64,000 nucleotides of DNA, taken from Basidiobolus meristosporus CBS 931.73 (Eukaryota > Basidiobolomycota > Basidiobolomycetes > Basidiobolales > Basidiobolaceae). Position numbers and translations under genes: made by a program. The notes under the pieces are model-generated. The model was not told the origin of the DNA. It did not search any database and was given only the letters and a program-made list of their open reading frames with translations. The DNA lies in NCBI GenBank assembly GCA_002104905.1, contig MCFE01000324.1:1-64000 (forward strand), read 5' to 3'. Position 1 is the stretch's first letter, and each line of letters begins with the position of its first letter. Positions 48,941-58,529 of the stretch are shown here, piece after piece.

Positions 48941-50308
48941 ATGAAGAATCTTTTGGAAGCCACTCCTTTTGATGAGCTAGCCACCAGCTCTGTTAAATCC
49001 CTCATGAAGACGAAGCTTTCTGCTGAAGAAAGTTACGAACCTTTGGAATCTGCTTCTATCGACGCCCTCCTCTCCCAGCGCGTGATGGTGGAGGATGGGC
49101 CGGAAGAGGCGTTTTTCGTTGCTGACCTTGGTGAAGTGTATCGCCAATTCGTTCAGTGGCACAATTTACTTCCCTCCGTTGAACCTTTCTATGCGGTCAA
49201 GTGCAACCCTGACCCCATGGTTTTGCGGTTCCTCGCCAGACTCGGCGTCAATTTCGATTGCGCTAGTTTGAAGGAGATGGAGATGGTCTTGAACTTGGGT
49301 GTGGATCCCTCCAGGATCATTTTCGCCAACCCATGCAAGCAGGCCTCCCATCTTCGCTATGCTCGTGACAACGGTGTCCTGATGATGACCTTCGACAATG
49401 CTGATGAGCTGCATAAGATCAAGCGCATCCATCCTGACGCCAAGTTGGTTCTTCGAGTTTTGACCGATGATTCCAAGGCATTGTGCAAATTGGGATTGAA
49501 GTTCGGTGCTTCCTTGGATGTCACCGGCTCCCTGCTCCAAACTGCCAAGGATTTGGACTTGAATGTCATTGGCGTCAGCTTCCATGTTGGTAGTGGTTGC
49601 TATGACGCCGGTGCCTTTGCCGACGCTGTCGGTCGCGCCCGATTTGTCTTCGACCAAGGTGAGGCGCTGGGATTCAGCTTTGACTTCCTCGATATTGGTG
49701 GCGGCTTCCCCAGCCCAATGATTCAAGATGGCCCCACCTTCCCGGAGATCGCCTCCATCTTGCGTACCGCTATGGCTCAACTCTTCCCCCCAGGCTGCGG
49801 AGTACGTATCGTTGCTGAGCCTGGCCGTTACTTTGTCAGCTCTGCCTTTGTTCTTGCTTGCAACGTCATGGCGCGCCGTATGGTGACCCGCGACTCCAAT
49901 GCTCAAACCGTTAACGCCGATGGGGAGATTGTTAACGACTCGGCTCCCACCATGGATGATCACCCCGCCTACATGTATTACATCAATGACGGTGTGTATG
50001 GGTCATTCAATTGCATTATGTTTGATCATCAGGAGGTCACTCCCTTGATTCTGAAGCGCCGTGGTGTTTACACCTACGGAAGCGAAGTGAATGACATCAC
50101 TTACGACTACTCCATGTGGGGACCCACGTGCGATTCCATCGATTGCATTGTCAAAAGCAGCACTCTCCCCGAGCTGAACATCGGTGACTGGGTGTACTTC
50201 GAGAACATGGGCGCGTACACTATGTGCGCTGCCTCCCAGTTCAATGGTTTCCAGAAGAGTAGCGTTATGTACACCACCACCGAACCATGTGTTTTGGATC
50301 TCTTTTAA
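48941..50308 (+). CDS. SPE1: Ornithine decarboxylase
   Basis: An intronless 455-residue pyridoxal-phosphate enzyme of fold III that converts ornithine to putrescine, the entry step of polyamine synthesis. The cofactor lysine is K87 in PFYAVKCNPDP. Other conserved parts are SFHVGSGC (213-220), DIGGGFP (251-257), EPGRYFV (293-299) and the catalytic cysteine C397 in WGPTCDSID, with ENMGAYT near the end. Length is typical. The enzyme is controlled by antizyme in fungi and animals, but no antizyme gene is in the window. An AATAAA lies three bases after the stop. It is divergent from the flippase gene. Confidence 0.97.
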   Translation: MKNLLEATPFDELATSSVKSLMKTKLSAEESYEPLESASIDALLSQRVMVEDGPEEAFFVADLGEVYRQFVQWHNLLPSVEPFYAVKCNPDPMVLRFLARLGVNFDCASLKEMEMVLNLGVDPSRIIFANPCKQASHLRYARDNGVLMMTFDNADELHKIKRIHPDAKLVLRVLTDDSKALCKLGLKFGASLDVTGSLLQTAKDLDLNVIGVSFHVGSGCYDAGAFADAVGRARFVFDQGEALGFSFDFLDIGGGFPSPMIQDGPTFPEIASILRTAMAQLFPPGCGVRIVAEPGRYFVSSAFVLACNVMARRMVTRDSNAQTVNADGEIVNDSAPTMDDHPAYMYYINDGVYGSFNCIMFDHQEVTPLILKRRGVYTYGSEVNDITYDYSMWGPTCDSIDCIVKSSTLPELNIGDWVYFENMGAYTMCAASQFNGFQKSSVMYTTTEPCVLDLF

Positions 50309-50563
50309 TCAATAAACTTCAATAGAACCCAATCTATTCACATCCATTGGTTCCCAACCGAACCTTGCTATGATAATCAATCCCGTTCAAGCGGACACTA
50401 TTCCTGAACATCTGCATTCATGGCTAACCATCGAGATTTTTCTTCCATCGCACCAAGAATCTCGATTTTTTAGAATCATTCCCATTTATTTGAGTGTCAA
50501 CGACACCGCATCACTCATCAGAATTCTTTGACTCTTGGGAAGTTGCAAGCACCCCTAATCTAT

Positions 50564-51987
50564 ATGACCACTTCCCCCAACGACCAAGCGAACCCAGAAG
50601 CTGTGTTGGTTCAAAAGAAGGCCAAGAAAACCAAAAGAAAGCCCAGAGCTAAGAAAAGCAATAAACGTGTAGAGGGCCCTAAGACCAAGGTTGTCATTCG
50701 TCGATTGCCACCAAATCTTCCGGAGGAATTGTTTTTCAAATCCATCCAGCCATATATAACCGATGAGAACATCGATTGGAAGCTTTACGTGCCAGGGAAA
50801 ATCAGCACCAAGTAATTAAGCCTTTCCTTTCATCAGATCTTGCAACCCGCCGCCTCCACGAACTCCCTTGTTCATAGGGCCACAGCTTGGCAAGCAATTG
50901 ACCCTGTTCTGTTGGCTAATCCGCTTCACTTCTCTTTGTAGTAAGAACAAGGAGAATCATTTCTCGAGGGGGTATTTGCATTTCAAAACCATCGATGATG
51001 TGATTTTATTCCACCGTGGTTACGATGGGCATCTTTTCGTCGATTCTAAGGGTATTACGACATGCTATGATGGATCACGGTACTTTCGAAAGCTAACACG
51101 GAACTCATATCGTGCTAGGTAACGAGAGTAGAGCCGTAGTAGAATTTGCTCCGTTCCAGAAAATCCCGAAAGAGAACCAGAAACCTGACCCAAGAGAGGG
51201 CACGCTCGAGGAGGGTATGTGTACTCTTTTCTGTTCGTTGAGGGTTGCCTGTTGACCTGATTCCTGTGCTTAGACCCCGACTATCTGGCATTTCTGGAAA
51301 CCCTGAAGGAGGAGAAGGAGAATAAAGAGAGCAACGGTATCAGCGATGGCACCACGCAGTTAGAAAAGTTGGAGGCTAGGCTCTCTAAAGAATCAGGTAA
51401 AGTTCGCTATTCTTGGGCTGCAGTAAAAGAGCTGTATTTTGACAAAGGCTGGCGCTTGCTTAGTTGTTCCACTCAGCACAAACTCGACTCCAAAATCAAC
51501 CCCTCTGTTGGATTATCTCCGTGCTCAAAAGGCTGCCTCTAAATCAAAGAAGAAAAACCAGTCTGGCAAGCAAGCACCTGTTATGATTCTTACCAATCGC
51601 AAGAAGGGAGGAGCCGGAGGAAACGGGGGCAATGCCAATGGCACCTCTACCGGTGCCAAGACCGACTCCAAACCGAAAAAGCCCAGTAAAAAAGAGAGAG
51701 AGAGACGTCGCAAAGAACGTGCGAAGGAGAAGGGGGAAGCACCCGAAGCTCTGGCTAAACCTGCCAAGGACGTGCTTCCTCCTAAGCCTCCAAAATCCTC
51801 GAGGCCTAGAAAGGAGCGTGATCCAAATCCCGAGGGAGGGAACAAAGAGAAGCCGCCCAAGAAAAAAGGCAACAAGTCCAACAAACCCCCTAAAGAGGCA
51901 GGCAAGGGGCAGAAACCCAAAGACCTCGACAGTCCAGCACCCAAAATCATGCAAAAGCCAAACTCACAGCCCAAACTGGAGTCTTGA
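50564..51987 (+). CDS. UPF3: Nonsense-mediated mRNA decay protein Upf3
   Basis: Five exons (50564..50811, 50942..51051, 51119..51214, 51274..51396, 51464..51987) join in phase to 366 residues. The Smg4/UPF3 RNP-like domain is clear: TKVVIRRLPPNLPEELFFKSI, then W-KLYVPGKIS, SRGYLHFKTIDDVILFHRGYDGHLFVDSKG and RAVVEFAPFQKIPK, followed by DPDYLAFLETLKEE. The C-terminal 170 residues are very Lys/Pro-rich (PSKKERERRRKERAKEKG). Upf3 links Upf2/Upf1 to premature termination codons. The start is the first ATG of the frame, at 50564; an open frame extends slightly further upstream but only to a TTG. Confidence 0.95.
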
Positions 51988-52415
51988 ATGACACTGCTTG
52001 CTTCTCAAATTAAGAAGGTTCAGTTCACTAGAGGAAGCATCATATGTGGCATTGTTGGGAAGGAGTATTCTCAATCGACAATATTCATGTTGATTTTTAT
52101 ATTGGAAACTGGACTTCGCCTAACCAAAGAGGACTAGTTCTATGGTGTGTAATAGTAATGAACATGGACCCGACTTTTTTCACCCAAGCGTTGGATGTTG
52201 CCACACGAGTTTTGTCAATAAATCCAACGGAATTCCACTATTTTATCGAGCGTTTGATTTGAGTTTATGTTCCCCCAAACGAAGTCGCCAATCAGATCCA
52301 CCGATCAAGTCATAATAAACGTAAACAAGCTTTATCATCCATTCTGGCATTTTGTTATTTACTTTACCCCTCTTTCCTACACACTTACTACCCTCCCACC
52401 CAGCCTAGCACTATC
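51988..52415. other. Intergenic region between UPF3 and the Mis14 gene
   Basis: Short leader/3'-end DNA with an unremarkable 72-codon frame. No gene called. Confidence 0.6.
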
Positions 52416-53373
52416 ATGGATATTCCAAAAATTCAGGTGGATTCCAAGGAAGACATCAAATACCTCAAAAATGAATTCTCCCAGGCAAGTGAGAAAGCCT
52501 TCAAAGCCAACGAAAAGCTATTCGTGAAGGGCAGGAAGAAGAATGTTGATCTGGAGGAACGCGCCCAAGGTTTGGTCAACAAGGTCAGGACAGGAGTTCT
52601 AATAGGATTGTCGTGTTTCTTCAACCTGTTTTTACTTACTTGATACGCGCTTTACGGATTTGTAGTGGATCGAACAGATGTTTAAGTTGGCTGGTAATAG
52701 CTTATCAGTGAATGGCATGGAGTATAAGGACGCGATGACTTCTGCTGAAGGTAGCCTATAACGCATTTCTATCCCTAATTTCTTGCTTGACGCGTTTTTC
52801 TACATATTAGAAATCGAACCTTTCGATGAAGCTCTACATCAAGAGGTGCTCAATCTCCAACTTACTACCGAGGAGCTCACTATGCGCGTGGTTGAGCGCA
52901 GAAAGAAGGTTCCGGAGCAAGTTCAATTTCTTGTTACCGATGCCCTCAAGAAAGGGTCTATGTTTGCAAGCAATATAGAGTGTCTTGATACAGAAGAGCC
53001 GGTAGAATGCACTGCCGAGGAAATTCCCACTCGCGTCAAGAAGTCTTATGAAGATACAGTTAAATTGATGAATGAACTTAAGGAGGTAAACCCAATGTCA
53101 ATGTTGTATTTGTTGCGCTTGCACAATACTGACATACATGTGTCGTTTCAGTCTATTCCAAACACCTTAGCTAAGCTAGAAAGAGCACAAGGGGTGCTTG
53201 AGCAAGAGAGCAAGGCCAAACCTCATGATGATACTCACCAGGTTATCCAAGGAATATTTGCAAAGGAATCGGCTGCGGATGAAGGCTCAACAAGTGGCGC
53301 CGCTACTTCCCTTAAGGCACGCTCGGTTCTTGCGCAAAAGTTGAAGCAGCGGGCCCACCAGAAACCGTACTAG
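52416..53373 (+). CDS. Kinetochore protein Mis14/NSL1 (MIS12 complex)
   Basis: Four exons (52416..52583, 52666..52750, 52811..53085, 53152..53373) give 249 residues. The Mis14 family pattern is visible: a start like IPKIQVDSKEDIKYLKNEF, then ERAQGLVNKWIEQMFKLAGNS, SVNGMEY, EEIEPFDEALHQEVL and the coiled coil LTMRVVERRKKVPEQVQ. In fungi Mis14/Nsl1 is one of four MIS12-complex subunits joining centromeric chromatin to the outer kinetochore. The last intron (53086..53151, 66 nt) is in frame without stops, so an unspliced version 22 residues longer is possible. Assignment rests on remembered family patterns and is good but not certain. Confidence 0.75.
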
Positions 53374-53719
53374 AGTATATCGCAGATGTTCAATTTGCTT
53401 TGGTCTATATTTCTTCCACGTTGATCCGTTTTTTTGCTATTCTTTTTCATTTAGAGTAAATGTATCCCACGTCGATACTGTTGTAGAAAGTTCCTTCTCA
53501 CTCCTATTGATAGTTATTGTTTACTCCCAAAATAAAGTGTATATATTTTTATTCTCAGAATTAATCTTTGGGCTGGAATATCTTTGTTTCCGTGCAGGTC
53601 AAGCGTGTTCTAAATGTTCATTGGAAATTACGAAGTATAATTAAGTCGTTACAACTGACTACTTCACTCTAGAGTTCAAAACTGCATCTGATATGAACCG
53701 AGCTGCAGTACACGGAGCA

Positions 53720-54834
53720 TTATTCGGCTGTCGCTGGAATGGATGAATCAGGTGCAGCGGTAAGTTCTTCACTCTTGTTGGCGTTCTTCTTCTTACGCTT
53801 ACGAGGCTTCTTTTTTGGGAGATCCTCTTCAGCAGTTGGTGTGGCTTTTTCGTCCACATCATCTGATGTTTCTAACTTCCGTTTCTATTGTATGAAGATG
53901 GATTAGCGTATGGCTCTTGTTGGCGCGTTTTAAGGATCCTTACCCCATTCTCATTGACTTGTTTATTCGCGGGCGTATCACTTTTATCAGTCGCAGCTTT
54001 ATCCTTGGTATCCTTCTTCTTTTTGCAAGACAGTGGGTTAGGTGCCTTCGCCTTCTTCTTTTTTGGCTTGGGAGGCTCCTTTGTTTGGGTGGTGGGGTTG
54101 GCTTTGTTCAAGAAAGCCAATTCTTGGGCACTGGGTAACGTCTTGGCCCTTTCAACCTGTGAAATAAGGTTAAACGATGTTCTACGGCAGTTGTACATTT
54201 TCTCGAAAAGGTTCACTTACTTGAGCTACTTTTTCAAGTGTTTTACCTGAGGGTGGCTCTAGAATCATGACACTTCTATTGAGATAAAGCAAAGGGACAC
54301 CAGGAATCTGACGAAAGCTGCTTCGTAATTGTGTGTTCTGGGTTGCGATACAATAATTGTGCTGATTGTCCTTTCCAATGATCTCTGACAAGCATTCTGC
54401 CGAGGAGATCGGCGTCTTGTGTGGACATCTTCTTTTCTCAAAACGTTTCATGGCAATCACAGTGCCCAGAAAATCCTCTCCTTTCTCACGCAGCTCTGCA
54501 AGACCACAAGTGGTATACACTTGACAGAGGCAGGTTAGCTCTAGGATATATGTATGTATGATCACAACATATCGCTTACTTGGTTTGGCTTGGCCAAGGA
54601 GCGTCTTAGGAACCTGCTCCTTAAGATTAATTCTGGAATCCAAAGCAGCCTGACAGAAATCCCCATCCACTATTCAAATAAATATGCAAAGCGAAAGAGT
54701 GAGTCAGGCGAGGCTCCGCGAAAGTGACTCAGTTAGTGGATATTACCTATGACTTGATACGGCTCACGGAAACCGAAGGTATTTTGGTACACTTGCATAC
54801 ATTTTTTGTACTGCTTTTGACGTTTAGCCTTCAT
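53720..54834 (-). CDS. UTP23: rRNA-processing protein UTP23 (PIN domain)
   Basis: Five exons (54747..54834, 54580..54669, 54221..54519, 53944..54156, 53720..53884) join in phase to 284 residues. The start MKAKRQKQYKKCMQVY is followed by NTFGFREPYQVIVDGDFCQAAL, the opening of the PIN domain of Fcf1/Utp23 proteins. Then come YTTCGLAELREKG, the Cys/His cluster RRCPHKTPISSAECLSE ... NQHNYC, ATQNTQLRSSFRQIPGVPLLY and NRSVMILEPPS. The tail is Lys-rich. Utp23 acts in the small-subunit processome on 18S rRNA maturation. It is convergent with the Mis14 gene and divergent from the PLA2-like gene by about 220 bp. Confidence 0.94.
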
Positions 54835-55056
54835 TCTGGATTGATACGCTGGGTTGACCCGCGGAGGGTGAGGTTCATTTCATCTAATAATTCGAAAATT
54901 TCAGTGGTCACATTTTTTTTCTTTTTCCTTTGAACCCTCGTTTTGAATGTCTATCTGATTGAATGCTCTTTCTGAAACACATCGAAACGCGGTGTTTCAG
55001 GTCCAAAGCTCATTTAAAGCGACGATCCACGCAGGCGGGCCCAAGTGAAAGCGACC

Positions 55057-55554
55057 ATGGCGTTTCTCACTCGGATTGTGGTCTTGTTTTCTCTACTTCT
55101 CTTTGCGCAGGCGCGATTCTCTCAGTTCCACCTCCAAACGGTGAAGCGCCCAATCACGAACCGAGCCCAGCCGATCAATTGTCCCTCCAACCTTCCGCCA
55201 CAGGGCTTTCTGAAGGATGCAGGCTGTAGCGCCATTCGCACGTTAGAAAATGGATTGTTCAGCCCATGCTGCGATTTGAAGGAGACGTGCTACTCTCGGT
55301 GTGGGGTCACCAAGTTCGAGTGCGAGAATCAATTTCGCATGTGTATGCGTGGCTTTTGCCCTCAGATCACCCAGAACCCACCCAAGGACTGCAACACTGT
55401 CTGGGGCTTCCCGACCGGCAGCGGGTTTGCTGACATGAACCTGGACCGCGCCGAAGATTTCTCCTGTGATGCTTTCCTCAATGCGCAGTTAACCGCAAAG
55501 TGCCCCGGAGTCCTGCTGGGCTCACCTGTGGTAACTAACCCATATGTATATTAG
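55057..55554 (+). CDS. Secreted phospholipase A2-like protein lacking the catalytic His-Asp pair
   Basis: An intronless 165-residue protein with a signal peptide (MAFLTRIVVLFSLLLFAQA). The start ATG at 55057 has a strong context (ACCATGG). The segment GCSAIRTLENGLFSPCCDLKETCYSRCG and following CENQFRMCMRGFC keeps the cysteine spacing of the group XII-like PLA2 fold. In active enzymes the second helix reads CCxxHDxCY; here His is Lys75 and Asp is Glu76, so the catalytic dyad is absent and esterase activity is unlikely. Twelve or so cysteines suggest a disulfide-rich secreted protein. Possible roles (lipid binding, effector-like) are speculation. Confidence 0.75.
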   Translation: MAFLTRIVVLFSLLLFAQARFSQFHLQTVKRPITNRAQPINCPSNLPPQGFLKDAGCSAIRTLENGLFSPCCDLKETCYSRCGVTKFECENQFRMCMRGFCPQITQNPPKDCNTVWGFPTGSGFADMNLDRAEDFSCDAFLNAQLTAKCPGVLLGSPVVTNPYVY

Positions 55555-55679
55555 AGCATCCAAAATGCAATAAATTCATGGCAAGTTTATTTGATAAAAG
55601 TTGAATAGCATTGATGAATTAGATTAGAATACATTAGGCGGTGGCATATATATAATTACAAGGTCAATTGGTGGGGAGA

Positions 55680-56069
55680 TTATCTTCGTTGACGTTTCTC
55701 AGGACCTGTGGAGGGGCCCGGCTCGCCATACCGCTTGTTGTTCTCATTGAGCTGATCTAGCGGATTTCTGCCTGTTGGTCTCTTGCTACGGATTTCTGGA
55801 TATCTTTGGCTGGGATCTTCGGGCTCTTCATCGGAGTCGCCATGGATAATCGACTCCAGAAGACGAATTCTCCTTGCCTTGAAAGCTTCGGTATCTACAT
55901 CATGTTCTAGAGGGGTGGTGACAGCAGGCACCTCAAAGGTGAAGTCGTAGTCGAAAAGAGGGATCTCATGAAATTTATCTAGCTGGTGACCTGGGAGATT
56001 CACCGGTGCACTGTCGATGCTACGATGTAGCGACAATAGAGTGAGCAGGAGACTCAAGGGCAAACGCAT
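55680..56069 (-). CDS. Small secreted protein with dibasic cleavage sites
   Basis: A 129-residue open frame with a signal peptide (MRLPLSLLLTLLSLHRSIDSA). I do not recognise a family. The mature part has no cysteine and is rich in Glu, Asp, Pro and Arg. Lys-Arg pairs at 96-97, 112-113 and 125-126 would let a Kex2-type protease release PTGRNPLDQLNENN and YGEPGPSTGPE. On the minus strand a TATATATA (56121..56114) lies 45 bp upstream of the ATG. The same TATATATAATTACAA string recurs just past the 3' end. It sits between two other secreted-protein genes. Confidence 0.6.
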   Translation of the reverse strand: MRLPLSLLLTLLSLHRSIDSAPVNLPGHQLDKFHEIPLFDYDFTFEVPAVTTPLEHDVDTEAFKARRIRLLESIIHGDSDEEPEDPSQRYPEIRSKRPTGRNPLDQLNENNKRYGEPGPSTGPEKRQRR

Positions 56070-56275
56070 GATTAAGGTGGATAGTACGGTAGGCTGTTGA
56101 TGACAGGCAGCGGTATATATAATTACAAAATAGGGATCATCTGAGGTCTTGGCAAGCCCTTACACACCAAACCACGTTTAGATCCTCTGAATGGTTCAAA
56201 TGTTCTGCGGAATCTTGAAATTATTCTAGAACCTTACTTGGCTAGACACTCCTGAATTATCACATGGTATTTGAT

Positions 56276-56480
56276 GAGCTAGGGTTAGGGTTGGGGATGC
56301 GTGGATGCGGGAATGCCTCCGATGATGAATTGGTGCAAACAGAATGTTCCAATCGTTTTCGCAAGAGTTAATCGGAGGTTTTCTGTTGATGTTGCTACAA
56401 TGTTGGCTTCTGAGTCATAAATAATGGCGAGGCGGGTGGATTTTCGAGGCTCCCGCACAACCCCCTTAACCCTTTAACCT
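56276..56480. repeat. Short telomere-like stretches
   Basis: GCTAGGGTTAGGGTTGGGG near 56278..56296 and, in the opposite sense, CCCTTAACCCTTTAACCTAACC near 56463..56484 just before the PL14-like start. Each holds only two to four TTAGGG/CCCTAA-like units. They may be chance, interstitial telomeric repair tracts, or telobox-type promoter elements. Confidence 0.4.
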
Positions 56481-56495
56481 AACCGCCTAACCTTC

Positions 56496-57486
56496 ATGTA
56501 CTTGGCGCTTTTTATATTGCTGGCCACTGCCCATGCCAACACCGAAATCGCCCAATTGATTACCGAGCGTCTGTCGATGCCACGTAGCGACGACTTTCAT
56601 ATCACCAATATGGTAAACTCCCACCACTCTCTGTCCGATGAGGGGACATTAACGCTTCAAGCCAATCGGCTTGAAGGCATCCTACGGACTGAAGTGAATG
56701 GCTTTGCAATCACACTGGAATATGACGTGAAACTTGATGCCTTGACTCCTGGCTTCTTGCCAGGCCTCTTCGGCGGCAATGATGAGTGTGGGCCCTTGGG
56801 CTACGGAAAAGACTGCTTCATCATCAGGTAAATCCATTCGTCCAGTTTCTCCCCAACTTGGGGTTGGCTGATCATCCTGTTGCTTTAGTCCCAGGTTTCT
56901 GCAGAATGGTGTTGGCGAGGTTTTTGCAGGCATTCCAGATAAGCCACAGCTACCAAGCCTATGCTCCGCTGGCGAAGAAGCCGTCTCCGTACCACCGAAA
57001 CTTGGGGAGATTGTTTCCATTTGTCGGGATACTGGAGTCTCGCTTTATCGTGGCACCTATCAGCTACAAACAGATCGTTGGCATCACTTTAAGCTCTCCG
57101 TCCAGTTAAACACAATCGGAGAGCCAGATGGAATATTATTATTAGATGTAGATCAAATCAACGTAATTTATACTCGCAATCTATTGTACAGAGAAAGTCC
57201 CGATTTGATCCTTGATGGGATCTCCTTCAACTTGACCACTTCTGGAGCTGGTATGCAGTTCAGAAATATCCACATCGATTATGAGATAAAGGAGCCCTTC
57301 AATTCTACGTTTGCTCCGTACTCGGACGTCCCAGTGGAGAGTTGCAACGAGGACGAGTACAGATGCGAGGTGGAGGGTGGCCCGTTCTTCTTTCAATGCG
57401 TTGACGAAACCTTCATTAAAAGGACCTGCGGGAGAGGCACTCAGTGCCATCAAATCGACTCCGAGATAGAATGTGTATTCCCTTAG
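56496..57486 (+). CDS. Secreted PL14-like polysaccharide lyase with C-terminal CBM19-like chitin-binding tail
   Basis: Two exons (56496..56827, 56889..57486), 309 residues, with signal peptide MYLALFILLATAHA. The central part matches the polysaccharide lyase family 14 (alginate/glucuronan lyase-like) beta-sandwich found in fungi: FLPGLFGGNDECG, GVGEVFAGIPD, YQLQTDRWHHFKLSVQLN, GILLLDVDQINVIY and SPDLILDGISFN. The last 45 residues carry six cysteines in a CBM19-like pattern (C-x5-YRC, FFQCVDETFIKRTCGRGTQC, IEC), a module known from fungal chitinases. The expected role is cleavage or binding of a uronic-acid polymer at a chitin-containing wall; substrate and activity are inferred. Confidence 0.8.
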
Positions 57487-58529
57487 TACAGCACCACTTG
57501 ACTCTATGATAATCTATTAGATCCTCGTTCACCACCAACTACATTACCCACATAAATTTGCTTGAAACTGGGATAGGGGGATGGCTTGCCAGTGCTTTCC
57601 TAATGCTTCTCTATTGCTTCCACCCTCTGGACAGCTGCCGTGCTTGCTGCTTAAATGAACGTATATGGGTGGGTCATTCAACATATTGGGCAATTAATGA
57701 TTCGAGCACCCATTTAGAACCTGAAATCACCGAGTCCAGATCATTGGTCCGTATGCATAATGAAACGTATCCCAACATCCATCTATCCTTGTTGCTAAAT
57801 GGATGAATCAAGATAAAGAAATATTAATCAATACACTAAACTCACCCTTGCCTTCGACCTCTTTGCCGATTAGTAACTGGCATTAAGCTGTGGCCAATGG
57901 GCCTGCCTCACTCTTTCACAGAGCACGCCTGATTGGCTGGAAGCTTATCACGCGAGTCTCCTTAACATCAACTCTTTTCCTATTTGAAGCGTGGCTGGAG
58001 AAGCTGGGGGTTTCAGATGGTGTGGCGATTAAGCGACGGAAGTGAACAAATTATCATGCTTTATCGCATTAATGTGGCTTGGTTCATCGTCAAGCTGATA
58101 CTTGGGCCTTTATTTGGCGATTGTGTATCACAACGCTGACAACTCTACGCATGGTTGTTGTGGTGGAATTATCTTGGATCTGATTAATCTATGGCTGGTG
58201 TTCATCAACGACTGGTCTGTTGGATGCACCCTTCCCAAGTAAACTCCACAATTGTTGCGGTTTGATCCGATATGGTATCACCAATCTCCTGATAGCTACA
58301 AATCCAATCCTATCAAGAGATAGCTTCTCAAGCCCCTCAATTTTCGATTGCTGTTATCATCCAAGTGGTGATCCAATGTGCTAATCTCAAGGAATCGTTA
58401 CACTGGAAAGACCTTTAAATAGACACGGCTGACTACTCTGAATAGCACTGCCCTTTGCTTTCAAACTTCGATCGGATTGTCGAAAGCCTCTCTGTATAGC
58501 CCTTTCGTTCGTATCACTATAATAAACTA
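57487..58529. other. Intergenic region upstream of ATP-citrate lyase
   Basis: About 1 kb without a supported gene. An 82-codon frame at 57558..57806 begins with TTG only and is discounted. An inverted CCAAT box (ATTGG, 57932..57936) is present. Confidence 0.6.

Noticed and set aside
50528-50563. Upstream extension of the UPF3 frame by 12 codons
   Set aside because: The extension starts at TTG; the first ATG is at 50564 and the conserved domain lies well downstream.
51525-51974. Minus-strand frame of about 150 codons opposite the UPF3 tail
   Set aside because: Antisense of a Lys/Pro-rich coding tail.
57558-57806. 82-codon frame with a hydrophobic, signal-like start
   Set aside because: It begins with TTG, and the nearest ATG leaves a shorter frame without a signal; no homology recognised.
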